In this document: one piece after another, positions 1 through 8,631 of the stretch | How positions within the stretch are numbered: position 1 is the stretch's first letter | How the letters are laid out: every line of letters starts with the position of its first letter | From: Chitinophaga sancti | GTDB taxonomy: Bacteria > Bacteroidota > Bacteroidia > Chitinophagales > Chitinophagaceae | DNA: 64,000 bases | Direction: 5' to 3' | Assembly (NCBI RefSeq): GCF_034087045.1 | Contig: NZ_CP139247.1 | Coordinates: 7,342,001-7,406,000 of the forward strand | Notes under the pieces: model-generated | Database searches by the model: none | What the model was told of the DNA's origin: nothing | The model's input: only the letters and a program-made list of their open reading frames with translations | Program-made: the position numbers and the translations under genes

Positions 1-195
1 CAGAAATAATTACCTGAGAATATGTGTCCATGTCAGGAGGACATCAAATATCTTACCCTGAAGAAATTGGGGACAAGGTGGCAGGGAGATGGGGGGTGGG
101 GCTGACAATTAGGCTAGCGGGGGGTAAATAATGGCTTTAAAACAGGTAAGGGGGGGTTAGCTTACTTAAAATGTCCAGGAAGTGTCTTATATAAC

Positions 196-249
196 TTCGG
201 TATAGATTCGGTATAGATTCGTCACTAATAGGTCACTAAAAGGTCACCT
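196..249. repeat. Two adjacent 11-bp tandem duplications
   Basis: The unit TTCGGTATAGA occurs twice in direct succession (196-217) and is followed by two copies of TCACTAAWAGG (222-243) and a partial third. This is a short, non-coding, slippage-type duplication upstream of the larger 44-bp repeat field. Apart from these repeats nothing else is recognisable in positions 1-318. Confidence 0.7.
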
Positions 250-318
250 CAATATCCCAGGGATAATGAAATGCCCTTTTGGTGACCTTAAGATAGCGAA
301 GTGATGACGAAGTTGTAT

Positions 319-484
319 CGAAGCTTTGCTGAAGAATTACTGAACGTTTGCTGAAGAATTACCGAAGCTTTGCCGAAGAATTACTGAACGTTTGCTGAAG
401 GATTACCGAAGCTTTGCCGAAGAATTACTGAACGTTTGCTGAAGGATTACCGAAGCTTTGCCGAAGAATTACTGAAGCTTTACC
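319..484. repeat. 44-bp (2 x 22 bp) tandem repeat array
   Basis: About 3.7 copies of a 44-bp unit lie at 319-362, 363-406, 407-450 and 451-484. Each unit is itself two diverged 22-bp halves, starting CGAAGCTTTGC and TGAACGTTTGC and both ending in an ATTAC-type box. Because 22 and 44 are not multiples of three, and stops occur in the frames, the array is not coding. The short reading frame that begins inside it at 436 is best read as noise. From 485 to 611 no gene is seen. Confidence 0.85.
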
Positions 485-611
485 CCAATTTTACCCAGGC
501 TTTATTTCACTCAACCCCTCATTATCGCTTCGCCAAAAAGTTTTATCGCTTCGTCAACGACTTTTTTCGCACCGCCACCACCTATCCCCTAATATTGCCC
601 AAAACAATTGT

Positions 612-1082
612 ATGGCAATAGTCAAAGACAACATCCTCCTTCAGCTCGTCAACGGTAGCCTGGGGGACATTATCACCATCTATGTCCGAAACGGACAAAT
701 CATCATGGCAAAGAAAAGAGGGCCATCCACCCTCCCTCCTTCTTCCAAACAATTATTAGCGCGCCTGAGAATGAAAATTGCCGCAGCACTGGCATTAGAA
801 ATGATCAAAGACCCAGATGTAAAAGCAGCCTTCGCGGCAAAAGCCGGCCCGGGACAAAATGCGTTTAATATGGCGGTAAAGGAAGCATATAAAATGCCCA
901 TCGTGCAGGAAACGGAGCTGCCTCCTGCTAAAAAAAATATCCCGCCTCAAAAGAAAAGAGACGGGATAAAAAATCTATTGATTCCTGAACATCTGCTGCA
1001 TCCGGAGAAATTGCTTTCTGGAAAATTATTTCCTGAAAAGATACTCCCTGAGAAAAAATGGCCTGAGAAAAAATTACCGTAG
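612..1082 (+). CDS. Uncharacterised Bacteroidota protein with C-terminal PEKLL-type repeats
   Basis: A 156-residue protein of unknown function. Residues 1 to about 98 form a basic, probably globular domain (starting MAIVKDNILLQLVNGSLGD, with a later GPGQNAFNMA motif) that looks like a small uncharacterised family common in Bacteroidota; I know no function for it. From about residue 100 it becomes Lys/Pro-rich and from residue 125 it is built of degenerate pentapeptides of the PE(K/N)LL type. The ORF stops at TAG 1080-1082, but the same 15-bp DNA repeat carries on in the same frame to 1259, so the C-terminus looks truncated by mutation or the repeat is still expanding. There is no signal peptide and no membrane segment. 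It is convergent with the antiporter gene. Confidence 0.6.
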   Translation: MAIVKDNILLQLVNGSLGDIITIYVRNGQIIMAKKRGPSTLPPSSKQLLARLRMKIAAALALEMIKDPDVKAAFAAKAGPGQNAFNMAVKEAYKMPIVQETELPPAKKNIPPQKKRDGIKNLLIPEHLLHPEKLLSGKLFPEKILPEKKWPEKKLP

Positions 1083-1259
1083 AACTAACTGCCGGAGAAT
1101 TTACTACCGGAGAACTTGCTGCCGGAGAAATTACTACCGGAGAAATTACTGCCGGAGAAATTACTGCCGGAGAACTTGCTGCCAGAGAAATTACTGCCGG
1201 AGAACTAACTGCCGGAGAATTTACTACCGGAGAACTTGCTGCCGGAGAACTCATTTCCT
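984..1259 (+). repeat. 15-bp tandem repeat, coding then interrupted
   Basis: About 18 degenerate 15-bp units (consensus CCGGAGAAATTACTG). The first seven are the C-terminus of the 612-1082 gene. The remaining units from 1077 stay in exactly the same frame and would read PENLL/PEKLL, but TAG 1080, TAA 1086 and TAA 1206 interrupt them, and a final in-frame TAG lies at 1260-1262. The array ends 4 bp before the stop codon of the convergent antiporter gene. Confidence 0.85.
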
Positions 1260-1265
1260 TAGGGC

Positions 1266-3419
1266 TTACTTCTTCCTGAAAATCTTCTTCATGAACCTAC
1301 CCAGTTTCGAGAGATTGGCTAGCTGTTCCTGAATAGGCCGTAGCGTCAGATCTTCTGGCTGAATACCTGCTTCGATATACTCAATTTCTGTCTGTTCAGG
1401 ATAAATCAGGATCACATTGTTATGCGTAAAATGCTTGCTGATGCGGGAGGGCAACCCTTCCAGCGAAGGCCTGTAAGACAATGTACCTTTGCGGGCAGAA
1501 ACGATAATGAGCAGATCATTCTTCGTGGTATCATACGCCAGCGCCGGCAGATCTACCAGGTCATGCCAGAGTTTGAAACCAATATCAACCGTCTGCTTCA
1601 GGTTTTGGATCAGGTCTTCCAGGAACCGCTGAGTGGCGCCTTCGCAATACACCATCAGCTTACCACCTAACTGCTTACTCAGCAAAAACAGTTTTTGCAT
1701 GTAATGAGCAAATCCTATTTCCAATTCGGCATTGCGTGGCAATACCAGCATGATACGGCGTGTTGTATTCAGTGGAAAAGAAAAATCGCATACATACAGG
1801 TTCTCCCATACACTCTGCATTACATTGTCCAGGGTGGTACCGAAGATAGAGCCAAAGAGTCTGTCTGTAGTACTCGTTTTATCCGTCCAGCCGATGATCA
1901 CATCTGTAATACCCAGTTCTTTAGAGGCGCGGGCAATACCATCAGAGACGTTCAGATCGATGCGCGTCACTACCTGTACTTTGCTTTCAGTAGCGGCAGC
2001 GTGTGCAATCACAGCTTCCATCATTCTGTTTGTCTGGGTCATACGGGCTTTTGCCTCTTCATCGTCCTGCACCACTGCCAGTGGGTATACCGGCGTCTTG
2101 GCATTGGGATCTTTGATCATCACGGCAAAGTCCAGCATGGCCTCCATCTTTTCTGGATTCGCAATAGGAATGAGCATGCGCTCTGTCACTTCTTCCGCTT
2201 CCGGTTGTTTATCCGATTCTATGATGGCCAGTTTACGCCCGGCACTTTCCGTCACGAAACTACCCACCAGGCAGGTGATCAGAATAAGGATAACTGTACC
2301 ATTGAGTACATTTTCATTGATAATCCCCATATTGAAACCGATGAGGATAATGGCGATCGTGGCCGCAGCATGTGCACTACTCAAACCAAAAATCACATTC
2401 CGCTGTGGTACGCTATAATTAAATACAAGCTGTGTAAAAGTCGCCGCCAGGTACTTACTCACCAACGCCATCACTGTGAGCACACCTGCAATCAGCAAAG
2501 CTTCCGGCCCCCTGAGCAATACCCGCAGATCGACTAACATCCCCACACTGATCAGGAAAAAAGGTATGAACAATGCGTTTCCGGTAAACTCAATCCTATT
2601 CATCAATGGTGAAGTATGCGGGATGAGCTGGTTCAATGCCAGTCCTGCGAGGAATGCGCCAATAATGCCCTCTACCCCGGCCATCTCAGCCAGGAAGGCG
2701 GCCAGGAATACCATGCCCAGTACAAAGATGAAATGGGAAGTCTTGTCGTCTTTGATTTTCTTAAAGAACCACCTGCCTATCATGGGGAAGATCCACAGCA
2801 CCAATACCGTAAATACGGTAAGGCTCACACTGAGTCTGATCCAGAACTGCTGATTCAGGTTACCTGCAGCAGCCCCGGTAATGATGGCCAGGATCACGAG
2901 TACGGCGGTATCCGTAATGATCGTACCTCCGACCGCGACCATCACGGCTTCATTTCTGGTAATCCCCAACCGGCTGGCCAGCGGGTAAGCTACCAGTGTA
3001 TGTGTAGAGAACATACTGGAAACCAACAGTGTAGCCATAAAGTTGAAATGCAGCAGGTAGTGACAGACCACAAACCCTAAAATCAGCGGGATAAAAAACG
3101 TAAATGCCCCAAATACAAGGCTCCTATGCTGGTTTTTACGAAACTCCGTCATATCGAGTTCCAGGCCAGCGAGGAACATAATGTATAGTAGTCCGGCCTT
3201 GCCGAACAGGTCTATACTTCCCTTCTCAATGATTTTAAATCCGTGATCACCAATAAGCATGCCTGCAATGATCAATCCGATGATGCTTGGGATCCTGAAC
3301 TTACGCAGGATAATTGGCGCCAGGAGGATAATGAACAGTACCAGGGCAAAAATCGGTACCGGATCTTTGAGTGGTAAACTGATATCAATCAATAATTTAG
3401 TGCCATTCAATCCTATCAT
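1266..3419 (-). CDS. CPA2-family cation:proton antiporter with C-terminal USP-like domains
   Basis: A 717-residue inner-membrane monovalent cation:proton antiporter of the CPA2 (KefB/NapA-like) family. Residues 10 to about 400 hold some twelve hydrophobic segments, with family signatures such as the IITDTAVL segment carrying the membrane Asp, the VEGIIGAFLAGLALNQL segment, and the following NALFIPFFLISVGM. In place of the TrkA-N domain of Kef channels, the cytoplasmic tail (about 415-700) resembles tandem universal-stress-protein folds. The cation (Na+ or K+) cannot be assigned. The start is an ATG at 3417-3419. The gene stands alone, divergent from clpS. Confidence in the family is high and in the substrate low. 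Confidence 0.85.
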   Translation of the reverse strand: MIGLNGTKLLIDISLPLKDPVPIFALVLFIILLAPIILRKFRIPSIIGLIIAGMLIGDHGFKIIEKGSIDLFGKAGLLYIMFLAGLELDMTEFRKNQHRSLVFGAFTFFIPLILGFVVCHYLLHFNFMATLLVSSMFSTHTLVAYPLASRLGITRNEAVMVAVGGTIITDTAVLVILAIITGAAAGNLNQQFWIRLSVSLTVFTVLVLWIFPMIGRWFFKKIKDDKTSHFIFVLGMVFLAAFLAEMAGVEGIIGAFLAGLALNQLIPHTSPLMNRIEFTGNALFIPFFLISVGMLVDLRVLLRGPEALLIAGVLTVMALVSKYLAATFTQLVFNYSVPQRNVIFGLSSAHAAATIAIILIGFNMGIINENVLNGTVILILITCLVGSFVTESAGRKLAIIESDKQPEAEEVTERMLIPIANPEKMEAMLDFAVMIKDPNAKTPVYPLAVVQDDEEAKARMTQTNRMMEAVIAHAAATESKVQVVTRIDLNVSDGIARASKELGITDVIIGWTDKTSTTDRLFGSIFGTTLDNVMQSVWENLYVCDFSFPLNTTRRIMLVLPRNAELEIGFAHYMQKLFLLSKQLGGKLMVYCEGATQRFLEDLIQNLKQTVDIGFKLWHDLVDLPALAYDTTKNDLLIIVSARKGTLSYRPSLEGLPSRISKHFTHNNVILIYPEQTEIEYIEAGIQPEDLTLRPIQEQLANLSKLGRFMKKIFRKK

Positions 3420-3520
3420 AGTTCCAGTTTTCGATGTTCACAATAATAATGATAATCAGTGAGATTGTCACCCCGGATAAAATGGGTGGGAGTTTAATTT
3501 AAAATCACGATTGTAAGCTG

Positions 3521-3528
3521 TATTTTTG
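3521..3528 (+). promoter_or_regulatory. Bacteroidota -7 promoter element of clpS-aat
   Basis: TATTTTTG matches the Bacteroidota -7 consensus TAnnTTTG exactly and ends 21 bp before the clpS ATG at 3550. It overlaps an upstream in-frame TTG at 3526, which argues against that TTG being the translation start. No convincing -33 TTG was found. Confidence 0.55.
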
Positions 3529-3549
3529 TGCAAATATACATTTCCGGAT

Positions 3550-3858
3550 ATGAGCCAGCGTCAGCAAACAGGCACACACACCAAAGAGTGGGAAGATGTG
3601 TTGGTAGCAGAGGATGAACAATTTCCATACAGCCTCATCGTGTGGAACGATGAAGTAAATACATTTGACTGGGTCATTCAGTCCCTGATGGAAGTATGCG
3701 GCCATTCGCAGGAACAGGCTGAGCAATGTGCCCTGATCATTCATCATAATGGCAAGTATGCTGTGAAGCAGGGTGAGTTTACCGACCTGCGTCCTATGTG
3801 CGAAGCGCTGTTGGATAGAGGAATCAGTGCAACTTTAGAAGAAGCTGTTGAAAGATAA
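3550..3858 (+). CDS. clpS: ATP-dependent Clp protease adaptor ClpS
   Basis: A 102-residue ClpS, the adaptor that binds N-degron substrates and hands them to ClpAP-type proteases in the cytoplasm. The core is visible as the [17 protein letters not shown] segment (the N-degron pocket Asn-Asp and the VI.L helix), followed by a helix with [13 protein letters not shown] and a G....L..RGISAT tail, all standard for the family. The ATG at 3550 was preferred over the upstream TTG at 3526, which lies in the promoter. The stop overlaps the aat start by one base (TAATG), so the two N-end-rule components are translationally coupled. Confidence 0.93.
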   Translation: MSQRQQTGTHTKEWEDVLVAEDEQFPYSLIVWNDEVNTFDWVIQSLMEVCGHSQEQAEQCALIIHHNGKYAVKQGEFTDLRPMCEALLDRGISATLEEAVER

Positions 3859-4496
3859 TGCCTGTCTTTTATCTCACAGATGAGCTAATTTTCCCTCCTG
3901 TTAATTTAGCAGATGAAGACGGTCTCCTTGCTTATGGAGGGGATCTATCTGCCGAACGATTATTATTGGCTTACCAGGAAGGGATTTTCCCCTGGTATAA
4001 TGAACCACCTATCTTATGGTGGAGTCCGGATCCCCGTTTTGTATTATTTCCTGAAGAGTTAAAGCTCAGCGCCAGTATGAAACAGGTGCTGAAAAAGGGT
4101 GTGTTTGAGATCACCTTTGATGAAGATTTTGAAGGGGTGATAGCGGGGTGTAAACAATCGCTGCGTAAGGGGCAGGATGGTACGTGGATTACAACGGAGG
4201 TGGAGGAAGCGTATGTAACATTGCATAAGATGGGGTATGCGCATTCGGTGGAGTGCTGGCAGGATGGAGAGTTGGTGGGTGGGTTTTATGGGGTGATGAT
4301 GGGGGCGTGTTTTTTTGGGGAGTCGATGTTTGCGAAGGTGAGTAATGCGTCGAAGGCGGCGTTTATAACGTTTGTGCAGAAGGCGAAGGGGATGGGGTTG
4401 AGGATCATAGATTGCCAGGTGTTTACGGAGCATTTGGCGTCGTTGGGTGCGAGGTTTATTGGGCGGGATGAGTTTTTGGAGATAATACAATCCTGA
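3858..4496 (+). CDS. aat: Leucyl/phenylalanyl-tRNA-protein transferase
   Basis: A 212-residue Aat, which moves Leu or Phe from charged tRNA to proteins with N-terminal Lys or Arg and so creates N-degrons that ClpS recognises. The family signature [17 protein letters not shown] is near residue 44, followed by the FPEELK...SMKQ segment and a GNAT-like C-terminal half containing [18 protein letters not shown]. The length is normal. It overlaps clpS by 1 bp, giving a clear two-gene N-end-rule operon. The second half of the gene uses noticeably G-rich codons (4200-4480) compared with neighbouring genes. Confidence 0.95.
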   Translation: MPVFYLTDELIFPPVNLADEDGLLAYGGDLSAERLLLAYQEGIFPWYNEPPILWWSPDPRFVLFPEELKLSASMKQVLKKGVFEITFDEDFEGVIAGCKQSLRKGQDGTWITTEVEEAYVTLHKMGYAHSVECWQDGELVGGFYGVMMGACFFGESMFAKVSNASKAAFITFVQKAKGMGLRIIDCQVFTEHLASLGARFIGRDEFLEIIQS

Positions 4497-4507
4497 TTAA
4501 ATATAAC

Positions 4508-4715
4508 ACTAACGACTATTTGAACTAACGACTATTTGAAATTTAATCCCAATAAACACATTTATGAAAAAGGGAATTCACCAACAGACATAAAAAACAT
4601 TTCAATAAATACATCCATGAAAAAAGAATTCACCAACAGACATGACACCCATTTTCAATAAAAACATTCATGAAAGAGGTTATTCACCAACGGGAATGAT
4701 ACCCATTACAATAAA
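4508..4715. repeat. 16-bp duplication plus about 53-bp triplicate repeat
   Basis: ACTAACGACTATTTGA occurs twice at the left edge (about 4508-4539). Then three imperfect copies of a roughly 53-bp unit follow, each running CAATAAAxACAT.xATGAAA...TTCACCAAC..(G/A)ACAT/AATG, between about 4548 and 4710. A truncated fourth CAATAAA lies at its end. The array fills the spacer between the convergent aat and lipoprotein genes. A reading frame that opens inside it is not credible. Confidence 0.7.
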
Positions 4716-4772
4716 AAAAGGGTCGGAAGTAAATTCCAACCCTATTATTCCAATCTATTTTAATTCCAAAAA

Positions 4773-5690
4773 CTATTTCTTTTTCGTAAACCCTCCTTCA
4801 AACAAACACCTGATCCCTCTATACGCGCCACAACCTCCAATCTCCTTTATCGTTAGCTTGCCTGCAGAAAACTGAAACGCTATCCCACATTCCGTATCCC
4901 TATCCGTAAACTCTCCTTTATTCGCACCTGCAAAATGCCCCGTACCTGATATCTCTCCTTTACACCCACTCTCCTTCGCAAATGAAATAAAGAACAAAAA
5001 TGACTTCGCATCTTTTCCATCACGAATTGATACTATACTATTCTCACCTGCAGCATAATCACCACTAAATTTATTCTTCTTTGGCAGCGTATCAATCGGA
5101 TTAAATAACTGACCTGGCGCCGCTTCACCAGTAGAGTTAGTCATGATCAGCGTAGTGCTGCCATTCGCTTCTACTGAATAGAAGTTTTCAATTGTACCCG
5201 TATGACCAGGCGTTACTTCTGTCTCTGTCGTAATCTTCACCATCTCCTTACTATCGATAGAGAAGTATTCCTTTTTATTACTCTTTCCATTTAACAAAGC
5301 TACCTGCACACGACTCAGGTAATGGTCCTTCTTATCAAACACACACAGGTATGCAGCTGTCGTATTCTTGTCCTCAGCTTTGATCACAAGATAGTTGATC
5401 TGTTTGCCCGTCAGGGATACTAATGGATAATAACTCACCTTGCCGGTTGGGAAGTCAGCCTTCGCCAGCGTATCGACCAAAAACCGGCGGATAAGGGCGG
5501 TGTCGATAGCAGTGGAATCACCAGTATTGCTGGTAAGCAGCTCCGGAGTCAGCTTGTAAGGCAGTTTGCTGTCAGCAAATGACTGACGGAATTCTTTAAA
5601 AGTAATCGCATCAGCGCCTGATTTTTTACCGCCCGACTTGCAGGAGGCGAAAAGTCCAAATGCTAATGCTGCTATCAACAGCTTATTCAT
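4773..5690 (-). CDS. Putative lipoprotein, function unknown
   Basis: A 305-residue exported lipoprotein of unknown role. It begins MNKLLIAALAFGLFASC, a hydrophobic signal with an LFASC lipobox and then the Gly/Ser/Lys-rich tether CKSGGKKSG. This start (ATG 5688-5690) was chosen because the longer frame adds a non-signal extension. The middle is a mixed alpha/beta domain. The C-terminal 100 residues hold four cysteines (GCKGE, TECGI, GGCGAYRGIRC) that could form disulfides outside the inner membrane. There is no enzymatic motif. It is monocistronic and convergent with clpS-aat. Confidence 0.75.
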   Translation of the reverse strand: MNKLLIAALAFGLFASCKSGGKKSGADAITFKEFRQSFADSKLPYKLTPELLTSNTGDSTAIDTALIRRFLVDTLAKADFPTGKVSYYPLVSLTGKQINYLVIKAEDKNTTAAYLCVFDKKDHYLSRVQVALLNGKSNKKEYFSIDSKEMVKITTETEVTPGHTGTIENFYSVEANGSTTLIMTNSTGEAAPGQLFNPIDTLPKKNKFSGDYAAGENSIVSIRDGKDAKSFLFFISFAKESGCKGEISGTGHFAGANKGEFTDRDTECGIAFQFSAGKLTIKEIGGCGAYRGIRCLFEGGFTKKK

Positions 5691-5866
5691 GCGTATTTGC
5701 TTGTTTATTATGGCCGAAAAGTTAAAGAAAAAATTGATATGAACAAAAGTGAAGCGCAAAATTGGTATTTTTTATCGACTATTTAAGTAAATTTCAGACA
5801 TCCTTATGTAATATCCGGTACCAGCGGGCGGTTTGAGGGAACTACTTGCATTTCTCCAATAAATTA

Positions 5867-5883
5867 TTTAGATTTACCTAAAT
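5867..5883 (+). promoter_or_regulatory. MntR/DtxR-type operator-like palindrome
   Basis: TTTAGATTTACCTAAAT contains inverted half-sites TTTAG and CTAAA separated by 6 bp, very close to the MntR/DtxR box (TTTAGGTnnACCTAAA). It lies 15 bp before the mntR start, where it could overlap the promoter or the transcription start. This suggests metal-dependent autoregulation of mntR-mntH; binding itself is inferred. Confidence 0.6.
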
Positions 5884-5898
5884 TTTATTTTTATCAAT

Positions 5899-6558
5899 AT
5901 GAATTTGTCGATCTCAGAAGAGAACTACATCAAATCAATCTATAAATTAGAAGAAGGACAGGAACCTGTCAGCACCAATGCACTGGCCTATGAGCTGGAT
6001 ACCAAACCCGCATCGGTGACCGACATGGCAAAGAAGCTAAAAGAAAAGAAGCTCATTGCATATGAGAAATACCAGGGCATCAACCTCACCAGCGAAGGGA
6101 AAAAGGCCGCCCTGCAAATCATTCGCCGACACCGCCTCTGGGAATGTTTCCTGGTGGAAAAACTCAGTTTCAGCTGGGAAGAAGTACACGAACTGGCCGA
6201 AGAACTGGAACATGTACGCAGCGAAAAACTCACCAACCGCCTCAGCGAATTCCTCGGCAACCCGCAGATTGATCCTCACGGTGACCCCATCCCTGATGCA
6301 CAGGGCAAAATGGGTAAACCCAGGTTACATACCAGCCTCCATAAATCAAAAGCCAACCGGCTCGAAGTCATGGCAGTATCCGATAAATCGGCCGCCCTGC
6401 TGGAATTTCTGAATACTAAAGGCGTGCGGTTAGGGACACAACTGGACGTCATTGAACGATACGAATTTGACAACTCTATTGAGATAAAAATAAAGAACCA
6501 ACCTGCCTTTACCATCAGTGAACAGGTAGCGAAAAATATCATGGTAAAGCAGATTTAA
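5899..6558 (+). CDS. mntR: Metal-dependent DtxR/MntR-family transcriptional regulator
   Basis: A 219-residue cytoplasmic repressor: a winged helix (residues 1-65), the metal-binding dimerisation domain (66-140), and a C-terminal FeoA/SH3-like domain (about 150-219). Metal ligands seen by family comparison are His in RRHRLWECF and the E..EEH-type run AEELEHVRS. Where iron regulators of the DtxR type carry Cys, this protein has Glu, which favours manganese sensing. The N-terminal ligand position reads SEENYI rather than the MEDYI of Bacillus MntR. It is followed after 9 bp by the Nramp transporter gene and preceded by an MntR-box-like palindrome. The Mn assignment is inference from ligands and context. 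Confidence 0.85.
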   Translation: MNLSISEENYIKSIYKLEEGQEPVSTNALAYELDTKPASVTDMAKKLKEKKLIAYEKYQGINLTSEGKKAALQIIRRHRLWECFLVEKLSFSWEEVHELAEELEHVRSEKLTNRLSEFLGNPQIDPHGDPIPDAQGKMGKPRLHTSLHKSKANRLEVMAVSDKSAALLEFLNTKGVRLGTQLDVIERYEFDNSIEIKIKNQPAFTISEQVAKNIMVKQI

Positions 6559-6567
6559 GCTAATTTT

Positions 6568-8445
6568 ATGAACCATCAGCACACATCCCTCGGCGAAGTA
6601 CATCAAAGTGTAGACACTACTGCAGACCACCCAAACCGCTGGAAAAAAATGTTTGCCTTCTTTGGACCTGCTTACCTCGTGAGCGTAGGTTATATGGACC
6701 CGGGCAACTGGGCCACGGACCTCGCCGGCGGCAGCCAATACGGGTACACCCTGCTATGGGTACTGCTCATGAGTAACCTCATGGCACTACTACTACAATC
6801 ACTCAGCGCAAGACTAGGCATTGTTCGCGGACGTGACCTCGCTCAGGCAAACAGAGAAACATATCCTCCAGGTGTTAATTTCGTTTTGTATATACTGGCG
6901 GAAATCGCCATTGCCGCCACTGACCTGGCAGAAGTACTGGGGATGGCCATCGGTATCCAGTTACTAACTGGATTACCTTTGCAATGGGGTGTGAGCATTA
7001 CCGTTTTCGATACCTTTCTATTACTGGTGTTGCAAAAATATGGTATCCGGAAAATGGAGGCTTTCATCATCATGTTAGTGGCCATTGTAGGCATATCATT
7101 CCTGGTTGAACTGATTATGGCTAAGCCTGTGATGAGTGAAGTGATCACCGGTTTTGTACCCCGCATTCCCGATAATACTGCGCTCTATATTGCCATCGGT
7201 ATCATTGGTGCCACTGTGATGCCACATAATCTATACCTGCACTCTGCATTGGTGCAGACGCGGAAAATAAGGCAGGATGAGGCGGGCATCAGACAAGCAT
7301 TGAAATTGAATTTTATTGATAGTGCTATTGCATTGAACTTAGCGTTCTTTGTAAATGCAGCGATATTGATCCTGGCTGCTGCGGTGTTCTTTAAATCAGG
7401 GAAAACCAGTGTGGCAGAGATACAGGATGCACATCAGTTACTCGAAGGATTGTTAAGTAATAAATGGGCACCCATCCTGTTTGCTGTCGCATTGATTGCG
7501 GCAGGACAAAGTTCTACAGTGACAGGCACCTTAGCCGGACAAATTGTGATGGAAGGATACCTGAAACTACGTATCAATCCGTGGTTGAGACGATTACTGA
7601 CAAGGTTGCTGGCCATTGTACCCGCACTATTGGTCATACAAATTGCAGGTGCTGATAAGGTGGGAGACCTGTTAGTATTCAGTCAGGTGTTACTGAGTTT
7701 ACAGTTAGGTTTTGCTGTGATTCCCCTGATACATTTTGTGAGTGATAAAAAGACGATGGGGAAATTTGCAGTGAACATACCTGTGAAGATACTAAGCTGG
7801 TTAATTACGGCAGTGCTGGTGTATCTGAATACACGCATGGTGTTTACAGAAGCCATGCATTATATAGAAGGAGGCGGTTCTATCTGGATAGATATTCTTA
7901 TTTCAATACTCGCTATTGGATTTGTGGTGTTGTTGTTTATTACTGTGTTTTATCCACTGGCTACAAAGTATGCTGCAAAGAGCACGACGAATATACATCC
8001 TGCTACAGCAGTGTCTTTGGAGAATATTACCATACCTCAGTATAACAGGATTGCATTGGCACTTGATTTTAGTAAGGATGATGAGGCAATCATTGCAAAT
8101 GCGATTGCACATGGTAATGACAATACAAGATACCTGCTGATCCATATCGTGGAGAGTGCATCGGCGAAGTATTTAGGAAGAGAATCGGATGATCTTGAAA
8201 CGAGGAAAGACAAGGAGCAGATGGATACATATGTGAGGTTGCTGAAGAGTAAGAATCTGCAGGCGGAAGGGTTCCTGGGATATAGACACAGAGCGGAAGA
8301 GATCGTACGGATCGTGAAGTCAGAAAAGGCGGATTTTTTAGTGTTGGGTGGACATGGTCATACAGGGATTAAGGATTGGATTTACGGTGAGACGACTAAC
8401 CAGGTGAGACATAAGGTGAAGATACCTGTGTTGGTAGTGCAGTAA
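6568..8445 (+). CDS. mntH: Nramp-family divalent metal (Mn2+) transporter fused to a UspA domain
   Basis: A 625-residue inner-membrane proton-coupled metal transporter. The TM1 metal site DPGN (in GYMDPGNWATDLAGGSQYG) and the TM6 site MPHNLYLHSALVQTR are intact, and eleven or so membrane helices extend to about residue 465. Residues about 478-625 form a universal-stress-protein domain with the ATP-binding GGHGHTGIKDWIYG...N pattern. Typical MntH is about 400-450 residues without this tail; Nramp-USP fusions are known in Bacteroidota. It is co-transcribed with mntR (9-bp gap). The cytosolic USP domain may tune transport to nucleotide state, which is inference. Confidence 0.9.
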   Translation: MNHQHTSLGEVHQSVDTTADHPNRWKKMFAFFGPAYLVSVGYMDPGNWATDLAGGSQYGYTLLWVLLMSNLMALLLQSLSARLGIVRGRDLAQANRETYPPGVNFVLYILAEIAIAATDLAEVLGMAIGIQLLTGLPLQWGVSITVFDTFLLLVLQKYGIRKMEAFIIMLVAIVGISFLVELIMAKPVMSEVITGFVPRIPDNTALYIAIGIIGATVMPHNLYLHSALVQTRKIRQDEAGIRQALKLNFIDSAIALNLAFFVNAAILILAAAVFFKSGKTSVAEIQDAHQLLEGLLSNKWAPILFAVALIAAGQSSTVTGTLAGQIVMEGYLKLRINPWLRRLLTRLLAIVPALLVIQIAGADKVGDLLVFSQVLLSLQLGFAVIPLIHFVSDKKTMGKFAVNIPVKILSWLITAVLVYLNTRMVFTEAMHYIEGGGSIWIDILISILAIGFVVLLFITVFYPLATKYAAKSTTNIHPATAVSLENITIPQYNRIALALDFSKDDEAIIANAIAHGNDNTRYLLIHIVESASAKYLGRESDDLETRKDKEQMDTYVRLLKSKNLQAEGFLGYRHRAEEIVRIVKSEKADFLVLGGHGHTGIKDWIYGETTNQVRHKVKIPVLVVQ

Positions 8446-8453
8446 ATATAAAA

Positions 8454-8514
8454 CGGATTGCGAACTACGTACTACGATGAAAAAAGGCAATCGTAATACA
8501 TAATTCGCAATCCG
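8454..8514. terminator. Hairpin between convergent mntH and LytTR genes
   Basis: Arms CGGATTGCGAA (8454-8464) and TTCGCAATCCG (8504-8514) are perfectly complementary around a 39-nt loop. It sits 8 bp after the mntH stop and is followed by an AT-rich tract. It is probably a terminator or 3'-stabilising structure, although the long loop is unusual. Confidence 0.5.
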
Positions 8515-8631
8515 ATTAATATTTTTGGCGGACTTGCTTCGCAACCCCGTTATAGAGGCCGGCTTTAAATGCGGGTGAATTTAAAAACTAACAAATTTTA
8601 ATACTACCCGATTTTAATGCCGCTATTTTGG

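Noticed and set aside
928..1254. 108-residue minus-strand frame rich in SPAV/SPVV repeats
   Set aside because: It is the antisense reading of the 15-bp tandem repeat; the repeat length is a multiple of three so all frames stay open. The plus-strand frame is continuous with a real gene.
3526..3549. Upstream TTG start for clpS
   Set aside because: It lies within the -7 promoter element and adds residues not typical of ClpS.
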